DNA of 13,141 bases from CAZVXI01 sp964631295 (GTDB lineage: Bacteria; Planctomycetota; Phycisphaerae; Phycisphaerales; SM1A02), in contig CAZVXI010000083.1 in NCBI GenBank assembly GCA_964631295.1, positions 1 to 13,141 on the forward strand, given 5' to 3'. Position numbers and translations under genes: made by a program. Below the pieces are notes generated by a model that saw only the letters and a program-made list of their open reading frames with translations, had not been told where the DNA came from and searched no databases. Below are positions 6,813-13,141 of this stretch, piece by piece. Positions within the stretch are counted from its first letter, which is position 1. Each line of letters begins with the position of its first letter.

Positions 6813-9800
6813 ATGTCTGACATGCCAATCGCATTCGAACACCCGATCTGGCTGTTCCTGCTGGTGCTGCTGATCCCGATCTTTGTGCTGTCGCTCAAGT
6901 CGATTGGTGGCGTGAGCAAAGTGAAGGCGTGGGTCTCTTTCACCTTTCGGGCGCTGCTGGTGCTTGTCCTGGTTGTCACGCTCACTGAGCCGTCGCTCAT
7001 TCAGCGAGGCGAAGGTGTCACTGTGACGATGCTGCTCGATCGCAGTCAGTCCGTGCCGCTGCCGCTGAAGCGCAGTTCACTCGAGTTTCTGCGTGACGCA
7101 TCGGAAGCGCGTGAAAGCCGGCAGCCCGAAGATCGCATTGCAGTGATTACGATCGCGCGTGACGCAGCGATTGCTGCTATGCCCCACAAGAACAGCACTG
7201 TGCAGCCGGCATCTGATGTTGCCGACCCGACCGCGACAAACCTCGAAACGGGAATCAAGACGGCTATGGCCATCATGCCGGATGACACGGCCAACCGGAT
7301 CCTGCTCGTGTCAGATGGAAACGAGACGGTCGGCGATGTGCTGGAAGCCGCTCGAGAAGCCGAAGCAAATAACATCCCGGTGGATGTGCTCGTCCTTGAA
7401 TACGAACACGAAAACGAGGTGATCTTTGAGCGCATTGTCGCGCCGTCGCGCGTGCGCCTCGGTCAGTCCGCCAACGTCAACCTCGTGCTGCGCAGCCAGG
7501 CCCAAACCACCGGCACCGTATACCTCAGCATGAACGGCGATATCGTGGACCTGAACGGACAAGACGTCGGCGACGGGTTTCGCGTCCAACTGGAGCCCGG
7601 GCCGAAAGTCTTCCAGGTTCCGCTGAGTCTTGATGATGCTGGCCCAATGAAGTTCGAGGCATCTTTCGTACCGGATGATCCTGCATCGGACTATGTATCC
7701 GGCAACAACTCCGCTCTGGCAGTGACGTTCGTCGGCGCCGAGGGAAAAGTGCTTGTTGTTGACGACGGCTTCAGTGATTCGCAGTACCTCGTGCAGGCTC
7801 TGCAGGAAAGCGAGATTCAGGTTGATGTGCGCAGCCCGGGCGGGCTTGGTGACCTCGTGTTTCTGTCGGGGTATGACGCGGTTATCCTCGCGAACATTCC
7901 ACGCTACGCGATCGACGATGATCAGGACCGCATGTTCCACGCGTACGTGCACGACATGGGCGGCGGGCTTGTCATGCTCGGCGGGCCGGAGTCATTCGGT
8001 GCTGGGGGGTGGAACGAGTCGGAGACGAAGAAGGTCCTGCCACTGAAGCTGGATCCGCCGCAAAGTCGGCAGATGCCACGCGGTGCGCTCTGTCTGATCA
8101 TGCACTCATGTGAAATGCCGCAGGCCAACTTCTGGGGCCAGCGTGTTGCAGAGGCAGCGATCGAAGCGCTCAGCCGCCTCGATTATGCGGGGATCATTGA
8201 GTATAACTGGGGCAATGCCGGGGCGAATGCGATCAATGGCTGTTCGTGGGCGTTCCCGCTGCAGGTTGTGGGCGACAAGAGTGCCGCAATCGCCGCAACG
8301 AAGCAGATGGTTGTTGGCGACATGCCGGACTTTGGCTCATCAATGACGCTTGCGGTCAACGGTTTGAGCACGATCCAGGCAGGCCAGAAGCACGTTATCG
8401 TCATCAGCGATGGTGATCCGTCGCCGCCGTCTCAGCAGTTGCTCAACCAATACGTTGCCAACAAGGTCACGATCGCGACGGTCATGGTTGGAGGACACGG
8501 GACAGCGATCGACCGCACGCGCATGCAACAGGTGGCAACGGCAACAGGCGGCAACTTTTATAACGTCACCAATCCGAAGAACCTGCCACAGATATTCATC
8601 AAGGAGGCACAACTCGTCTCGCGAAATCTGATTCAGGAAGGCGAGCAGTATCAGCCGCAGGTCCGGTCGGGCATGCCCGGGCCGGTGGCAAGCTTCGGGG
8701 CCGTGCCTTACATCGAGGGCTATGTGCTCACTGCGCCGCGTGAGGGACTGACGCAGAATCCGATTGTGATTCCAACGACTGAAGGCAATGATCCGCTGTA
8801 CGCAAACTGGAACTACGGGCTTGGCAGGTCGATCGCATACACGAGCGACCTGACGGGCCGATGGGGCAGCGCCTGGGCGAGTTGGGCAGAGTTTCGCGAG
8901 TTCTGGGAGCAGTCAATCCGGTGGGCGATGCGCCCCTCGAGCCCGCGCAATGTTCAAGTCAATACGCGGCGCGAAGGTGACCTCGCGATCGTCGAAGTCG
9001 AGGCGCTCGAAGATGACACATCATTCCTGAACTTCCTCAATGCTCGTGCACGTGTCCTTGGGCCCGATGGCTCGGCAGATGCCATGTCGCTTCAGCAGAC
9101 GGGACCGGGCCGCTATCGAGGGACGTTCAAAGCTGACGATGCTGGTGCATACCTCGTGAACATCACTTATCCGGGTGGAGATGACGGGTCGCAGGCGGCC
9201 CACGTGCAGGCAGCGGTGACGGTTCCCTATGCATCGGAGTACAAAGCGACGAAACATAACCGGGTGTTGTTGCAGCAACTGGCCGATGCGACTGGCGGCC
9301 GTGTGCTCTCCGCAGGCGACCCGGCGATTGCAGATCTCTTCAAGCGAGACGATCTTGAGATCCCACTGAGTCTGAAAGACATTTGGGGCCTGCTCGTCAT
9401 TGCTGCAGCCACCTTGCTGATCTTTGATGTCGCATCACGACGCTTGTCGGTTGACCCGCGAAAGGTTCGCGGCGCTGCGGCGCGTGCGGTTGGTCGGCAG
9501 CGCGAAAAGAGCGAGGACACTGTCGCGGCGTGGAAGCGTGCGCGATCGAGTGTATCTTCACAGCAAAAGGAGAAGGCAAAGCAGCGGCAGTCGGCTGACC
9601 AGGCGAGCACACGCTTCGAGGCAGATGAGTCCGATGCTGCTACTTCAATCGACGTCGGTAAGGAGAAGATCACAGACTTGCGCGATCAGCCTCAACAGCG
9701 TCAGCAGCCGGAAAACAAGCCCGCGGCCTCAGAAGATGACGGCGATTACACATCTCGTCTGCTCAAGGCGAAACGACGTGCTGCAGGCGATGAAGACGCG

Positions 9801-9818
9801 GATGGTGAAGGGACATGA
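6813..9818 (+). CDS. VWA / glutamine-amidotransferase-like membrane protein
   Basis: This 1001-residue protein belongs to the large VWA membrane proteins (COG5426-like) that accompany MoxR clusters. Two N-terminal spans (about 13-29 and 44-60) precede a VWA domain (about 70-197) with an intact metal-site motif, DRSQS (76-80), and D168 in VSDGN. A GATase1-like Rossmann domain follows (about 311-418) with GKVLVVDDG, YDAVILANI and GGGLVMLGGPESFGAGGW (383-400). No nucleophile Cys is seen there, so it is probably not catalytic. A second VWA-like domain (about 426-600) has MHSCE at the DxSxS position, so its metal site looks lost. Next comes the conserved block SDLTGRWGSAWASW (678-691) and a beta-rich region. 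A last span (about 857-873) leads to a 127-residue charged tail that should be cytoplasmic. It probably presents VWA domains outside and the tail to MoxR inside. Its stop overlaps the moxR start (ATGA). Confidence 0.87.
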   Translation: MSDMPIAFEHPIWLFLLVLLIPIFVLSLKSIGGVSKVKAWVSFTFRALLVLVLVVTLTEPSLIQRGEGVTVTMLLDRSQSVPLPLKRSSLEFLRDASEARESRQPEDRIAVITIARDAAIAAMPHKNSTVQPASDVADPTATNLETGIKTAMAIMPDDTANRILLVSDGNETVGDVLEAAREAEANNIPVDVLVLEYEHENEVIFERIVAPSRVRLGQSANVNLVLRSQAQTTGTVYLSMNGDIVDLNGQDVGDGFRVQLEPGPKVFQVPLSLDDAGPMKFEASFVPDDPASDYVSGNNSALAVTFVGAEGKVLVVDDGFSDSQYLVQALQESEIQVDVRSPGGLGDLVFLSGYDAVILANIPRYAIDDDQDRMFHAYVHDMGGGLVMLGGPESFGAGGWNESETKKVLPLKLDPPQSRQMPRGALCLIMHSCEMPQANFWGQRVAEAAIEALSRLDYAGIIEYNWGNAGANAINGCSWAFPLQVVGDKSAAIAATKQMVVGDMPDFGSSMTLAVNGLSTIQAGQKHVIVISDGDPSPPSQQLLNQYVANKVTIATVMVGGHGTAIDRTRMQQVATATGGNFYNVTNPKNLPQIFIKEAQLVSRNLIQEGEQYQPQVRSGMPGPVASFGAVPYIEGYVLTAPREGLTQNPIVIPTTEGNDPLYANWNYGLGRSIAYTSDLTGRWGSAWASWAEFREFWEQSIRWAMRPSSPRNVQVNTRREGDLAIVEVEALEDDTSFLNFLNARARVLGPDGSADAMSLQQTGPGRYRGTFKADDAGAYLVNITYPGGDDGSQAAHVQAAVTVPYASEYKATKHNRVLLQQLADATGGRVLSAGDPAIADLFKRDDLEIPLSLKDIWGLLVIAAATLLIFDVASRRLSVDPRKVRGAAARAVGRQREKSEDTVAAWKRARSSVSSQQKEKAKQRQSADQASTRFEADESDAATSIDVGKEKITDLRDQPQQRQQPENKPAASEDDGDYTSRLLKAKRRAAGDEDADGEGT

Positions 9819-10891
9819 CGCAGGTCTCACCGAGCCACCATCCGGGCAATCCCGACCTCGCGGCATCATTGAAAGATATCGATGGTGTGAAGCGATCATG
9901 CGCTGCCTTTCGCGATGTCTTTAAGATGCTTCGTGAAGAGATAGGCAAAATACTCGTCGGCCAGGACGAGATTGTTGAGCAGGTGCTGATCGCGCTGTTT
10001 GGCGATGGGCATGTGTTGCTGGAAGGCGTCCCCGGACTGGGCAAGACCCTGCTCGTGCGAACACTCGGCCAGACGCTCACGCTCGACTTCGCACGCATTC
10101 AGTTCACGCCTGACCTCATGCCTGCGGATATCACCGGGACAAGTGTCGTGCTCGAAGACCCTGTGACAGGGCGTCGGACGTTTACCTTCAAACCGGGACC
10201 AATCTTCCATCAACTTGTACACGCCGATGAGATCAATCGCGCGACACCCAAGAGCCAGGCGGCATTGCTCGAAGCGATGCAGGAAAAGTCGGTGACTGTG
10301 GGCGGTACGACACACAAGCTGCAAACGCCATTCTTCGTGATGGCGACGCAGAATCCCATCGAACAGGAAGGAACCTATCAACTTCCTGAAGCCCAACTCG
10401 ATCGATTCTTCTTCAAGATTGTCGTCCCTTATGCGACGCGAAACGAGATGAACGAGATCATGGTTCGAACGACGACACGTGCCGAGCCGCGTGTGCATCC
10501 CGTTCTGGACGGAACGACAATCGAGCAGGCGCAGCGGCTCGCTCGGCAGGTCGTGGTCGCTCCACATGTGCAGGATTACGCGATTCGACTCGTACTCGCG
10601 ACACATCCATCCGGGGAACTTTGTCCGGACAAGATTCGTTCGATGGTGCACGTTGGTGTGAGCCCGCGTGGCGCGCAGACACTGGTCACTGCAGCTCGAG
10701 TGCGCGCGCTGATTGACGGCCGCTATGCTGCATCATTTCATGACATCCGGTCAATCGCCCATGCGGCATTACGGCATCGGATTGTGCGCAGTTTTGAAGC
10801 CCAGGCGGATGGTATCAGCGAGGACGACATCATTGATCACCTGCTCGACACCCTCCCAAGGGAACTGGAAGAAACAACAACGACTTCTTGA
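9815..10891 (+). CDS. moxR: MoxR-family AAA+ ATPase
   Basis: The 358-residue product is a clear MoxR-type AAA+ ATPase (AAA_3). Walker A is GVPGLGKT (71-78). Walker B with the MoxR-type extension is ADEINRATPKSQAALLEAMQ, from residue 137, with D138 and E139 as the catalytic acids. Sensor 1 is ATQNPIEQEGTYQLPEAQ with N180, and LDRF supplies R197 as a likely arginine finger. The C-terminal lid domain follows, including PDKIRSMVHVGVSPRGAQT. Length is close to the usual 320-350, with a short extra N-terminus. Family members form cytoplasmic hexamers that use ATP to remodel client proteins, with VWA-domain partners choosing the client; metal-cofactor insertion is the best-known outcome. The ATG overlaps the preceding stop by 4 bp (9815-9818). 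The DUF58 gene follows after 6 bp. Confidence 0.96.
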   Translation: MTQVSPSHHPGNPDLAASLKDIDGVKRSCAAFRDVFKMLREEIGKILVGQDEIVEQVLIALFGDGHVLLEGVPGLGKTLLVRTLGQTLTLDFARIQFTPDLMPADITGTSVVLEDPVTGRRTFTFKPGPIFHQLVHADEINRATPKSQAALLEAMQEKSVTVGGTTHKLQTPFFVMATQNPIEQEGTYQLPEAQLDRFFFKIVVPYATRNEMNEIMVRTTTRAEPRVHPVLDGTTIEQAQRLARQVVVAPHVQDYAIRLVLATHPSGELCPDKIRSMVHVGVSPRGAQTLVTAARVRALIDGRYAASFHDIRSIAHAALRHRIVRSFEAQADGISEDDIIDHLLDTLPRELEETTTTS

Positions 10892-10894
10892 GGA
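10890..10894 (+). promoter_or_regulatory. Ribosome binding site GAGGA overlapping the moxR stop
   Basis: GAGGA overlaps the TGA stop of moxR and lies 3 nt before the ATG at 10898. The short spacing and overlap suggest that terminating ribosomes restart on the DUF58 gene. Confidence 0.55.
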
Positions 10895-10897
10895 CTT

Positions 10898-11827
10898 ATG
10901 GCAGCATTTGGCGTCACAACTGAGCCGCGGCCCAAACGAGTGGATGACCTGATCGACAGCCAGTTGATGGCGAAGCTCGATCAGGTCGACATCGTCAGCC
11001 GCAAGATATTTGCCGGCAAGCTGCAGGGGGAACGACGAAGCAAACGTCGTGGTATCAGCGTTGAGTTTGCCGACTACCGCCATTACACGCACGGCGATGA
11101 CCTGCGATTTGTGGACTGGAACATCTACGCGCGGCTGGACAAGCTGTTCCTCAAACTGTTTCTTGAGGAAGAAGATCTGTCCCTCGTTATCGCGGTCGAC
11201 TGCAGCGTGTCGATGGACTGGGGCAACCCGGGCAAGTTTGCATTCTGCCAGCGGCTTGCAATGGCGCTTGGCTATATCGGGCTCGCCAATCACAACCGTG
11301 TGTCGCTGTACGGGTTTAACGATGAAGGCATCATGCCGCTGACCAACATGCGCGGTCGCAGGCGAACCCGTGAGATCGGCTCGTGGTTACTCGATCGTGA
11401 GCCGGCAGGTGGGGCGGACTTCACCGATGCAATGCGCACGATCTCGCTCGGCCGGCAGGGCAAGGGCGTGATGGTCATCCTCTCCGATTTCATGTTCAAG
11501 GACGGTTACGAGAAGGGGCTTCGCTACATCGCAGGCGGCGGGTACGACACGTTTTGCATGCAGGTACTCAGCCCGGAAGAAGTTGATCCCGGTAAACACG
11601 GCCTGTCGGGTGACCTTCGACTGACAGACATCGAGGATGAGGACACAGCCGAAGTGACAGTGAGTTCTGCCTTGCTCAAGAAATACAAGGAGAATCTTAA
11701 CGCGTATTGCGGACGACTGCGCGAGTATTGTGTCCGTCGCGGCATGATGCACATCACAATCGACAGCGCGACTGATTTGTCGACCTTGCTGATGGACTAC
11801 CTGAGGCGCCGGGGGCTGCTCAAGTGA
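10898..11827 (+). CDS. DUF58 family (VWA-like) MoxR partner
   Basis: The 309-residue product is a DUF58 protein. The family signature is present: RRGISVEFADYRHYTHGDDLRFVDWNIYAR spans residues 50-79, followed by KLFLKLFLEEED (82-93). The VWA-like part then has a complete DxSxS motif, DCSVS (101-105), with T176 in ADFTDAM and D197 in LSDF as further metal-site candidates, so this member may still bind a divalent cation. There is no signal peptide or membrane span, so it should be cytoplasmic or peripheral. DUF58 proteins are encoded next to MoxR almost universally and are regarded as its substrate adaptors. Length is normal for the short form. The gene starts 6 bp after moxR and its stop overlaps the GTG start of the next gene (GTGA, 11824-11827). 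Confidence 0.93.
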   Translation: MAAFGVTTEPRPKRVDDLIDSQLMAKLDQVDIVSRKIFAGKLQGERRSKRRGISVEFADYRHYTHGDDLRFVDWNIYARLDKLFLKLFLEEEDLSLVIAVDCSVSMDWGNPGKFAFCQRLAMALGYIGLANHNRVSLYGFNDEGIMPLTNMRGRRRTREIGSWLLDREPAGGADFTDAMRTISLGRQGKGVMVILSDFMFKDGYEKGLRYIAGGGYDTFCMQVLSPEEVDPGKHGLSGDLRLTDIEDEDTAEVTVSSALLKKYKENLNAYCGRLREYCVRRGMMHITIDSATDLSTLLMDYLRRRGLLK

Positions 11828-13141
11828 ATCTGCTCACGCCGATCACGGGGTTGATTCTCGCAGCAGCGGTTATTCCGCCACTGCTGCTGCTGTACTTTCT
11901 CAAGTTGCGGCGCCGTCAGCAGGCGATCTCGTGCACGCTGCTCTGGAAGAAGTCGGTTGAAGACTTGCGCGCCAATGCACCCTTCCAACGATTGCGCAAG
12001 AACATTCTGCTCTTGCTCCAACTGATCGCGTTGGCGTTCCTCATTTTCTCTGTGATGCAGCCGCAGTTGCAGGGAGGCGAAGTATCTGGCGATCGAACGG
12101 TTCTCATGATCGACAACTCGATGTCGATGACGGCGAGTGACGTGGAGAGCGAAGCCGATCGGCTCACAGAAGCCAAGCAGCAGGCGCGCAGTTGGGTGGA
12201 ATCCGTCTACACGGGCGGACTGTTCTCCACGTCACCGGGCGAGACGATGGTTATCGCGTTCTCTGACCGTGCAGAAATCATGACGCGGTTTACCAGTTCG
12301 AAACAGCAGATTCTCTCGGCGATCGATTCGATCCAGCCGACGCATGGCGAGACGAATGTCGCCCAGGCGTTCCAGTTTGCTCGGGCGTATACGACAAATC
12401 CTAATCCTGATTCACCGAGGCCGATCAGCGCGCCTGCGGACTTCCATCTTTTCAGTGACGGGCGTGTGCTTGATCTTGAGGAACAGGTGCTGCGCGGCGA
12501 ATCCATGACGTATCACCCGATCGGGTCGCCTGAGTCGGACAATGTCGCGCTGGCAACGTTGTCCGTCGAGAGGCCGTATGACAGGCCAACGGCGGTCGAG
12601 GTATTTGCGGCGCTGCTGAACTTCAATCGCGCGCCTGCAACGTGCGACCTCGAACTCGCAGTGAATGACACCACGCTTGGCATTCAGGAAGCGATGGTGC
12701 CGGGCGCCACGGTCGATAACACATCCGGTCGGTTGATCCCGGGCCGCAACAACGTCGTGTTCTCTCCGTTTGAACAGCCGCGAGGTGCGATTATCTCCGT
12801 GACAAACCTTCGAGAGGATGATCTTCCAGCGGACAACTCGGTCCAGCAAGTGGTTGCCCCACCGAAGCGATTGATCGTTGCACTTGTTGAATCAACGAGT
12901 TTCGTCATTCGCACGGCATTATCCGGGCTCGACCTCGAGCGTCTCACGCTGCTGAGCGGATCGGAGTTCAATGTGCTGGCCGCCACCGGCGGAACTGACC
13001 AGTTCGACGTGATCGTGCTGGACAACTACGCGCCGGAGCAACTGCCACCGGGTCGATATGTCAGCTTCGGCGCGACGCCTCCAGTCGAGGGACTCAACGA
13101 GTTTGGCGAGGGTCAGGGGCTCGTTATTCTTGACACAAGTG
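11824..13141 (+). CDS. BatA-type VWA membrane protein (partial, 3' end missing)
   Basis: Starting at GTG 11824, the frame is open to the window end (439 complete codons), so the gene continues beyond it. The N-terminus matches the BatA N-terminal domain: a first span (about 7-25), LYFLKLRRR (23-31), SCTLLWKKSVEDLRANAPFQ (36-55), then a second span (about 60-79). A VWA domain follows, with VLMIDNSMSM containing DNSMS (97-101), T177 in GETNV, and D212 in FSDGR; all metal-site positions look intact. After it comes a beta-rich region (about 230-345), then what may be the start of a GATase-like domain (KRLIVALVE, FDVIVLDNYAP). It should be membrane-anchored with the VWA part in the periplasm. In Bat operons such proteins work with MoxR and DUF58. 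The GTG overlaps the DUF58 stop by 4 bp, and no strong SD is seen, which fits coupled translation. Confidence 0.88.
   Translation, partial: MNLLTPITGLILAAAVIPPLLLLYFLKLRRRQQAISCTLLWKKSVEDLRANAPFQRLRKNILLLLQLIALAFLIFSVMQPQLQGGEVSGDRTVLMIDNSMSMTASDVESEADRLTEAKQQARSWVESVYTGGLFSTSPGETMVIAFSDRAEIMTRFTSSKQQILSAIDSIQPTHGETNVAQAFQFARAYTTNPNPDSPRPISAPADFHLFSDGRVLDLEEQVLRGESMTYHPIGSPESDNVALATLSVERPYDRPTAVEVFAALLNFNRAPATCDLELAVNDTTLGIQEAMVPGATVDNTSGRLIPGRNNVVFSPFEQPRGAIISVTNLREDDLPADNSVQQVVAPPKRLIVALVESTSFVIRTALSGLDLERLTLLSGSEFNVLAATGGTDQFDVIVLDNYAPEQLPPGRYVSFGATPPVEGLNEFGEGQGLVILDTS

Noticed and set aside
7311..7952. Minus-strand frame of 213 codons across the VWA/GATase gene
   Set aside because: It is opposite a well-supported VWA and GATase-like coding sequence and shows no motif of its own.
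9896..10651. Minus-strand frame of 251 codons across moxR
   Set aside because: It lies entirely opposite the unmistakable MoxR ATPase and has no recognisable features.
1..13141. CRISPR arrays, tRNA or rRNA genes, insertion sequences, att sites, intrinsic terminators
   Set aside because: No regularly spaced repeats, cloverleaf-like segments, transposase motifs or GC stem plus T-run structures were seen on reading either strand by eye.

Overview
The window is high-GC bacterial chromosome, densely coding, with no sign of phage, transposons, tRNA, rRNA or CRISPR. The gene content suggests a Planctomycetota bacterium, perhaps of the Phycisphaerae. The basis is a large VWA/glutamine-amidotransferase-like membrane protein followed by a MoxR ATPase, a DUF58 protein and a BatA-type protein, plus a Gln-rich DUF4175-like membrane protein upstream. 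This arrangement is familiar from planctomycetes, but the assignment is from memory of such clusters and no search was run.

Layout. (1) 1-212: the 3' end of aat (leucyl/phenylalanyl-tRNA-protein transferase) on the + strand. Its stop overlaps, tail to tail, a minus-strand gene (206-1021) for a secreted coiled-coil protein of unknown function. (2) 1022-1278: a divergent intergenic region with a small inverted repeat and no convincing promoter. (3) 1279-13141: seven consecutive + strand genes with gaps of 53, -11, 50, -4, 6 and -4 bp. In order they are a Gln-rich triple-spanning membrane protein; an iron-type ABC substrate-binding lipoprotein; a 12-span two-domain ABC permease fused in frame to a six-bladed NHL propeller; a 1001-residue VWA/GATase-like membrane protein; MoxR; a DUF58 protein; and a BatA-type VWA membrane protein cut by the window end. 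A plausible promoter (CTGACA-16 nt-TAGAAT) lies in the 50-bp gap before the VWA/GATase gene, so the last four genes may form their own transcription unit.

How the genes may work together. MoxR AAA+ ATPases act with VWA and DUF58 partners as chaperones, often for metal-cofactor insertion or envelope protein maturation. Here the set is envelope-facing: both the VWA/GATase and BatA-type proteins are membrane-anchored, and the DUF58 protein carries a DxSxS motif. The stop/start overlaps (ATGA, GTGA) point to coupled expression. The substrate-binding protein and permease would form an importer of the iron(III) family, but no ATP-binding subunit is encoded in the window.

The most unusual item is the permease-NHL fusion. 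The propeller is preceded by a lipoprotein-signal-like segment (basic stretch, hydrophobic run, Cys540) that should carry it to the periplasmic face. This looks like an NHL lipoprotein gene that merged with the upstream permease gene.
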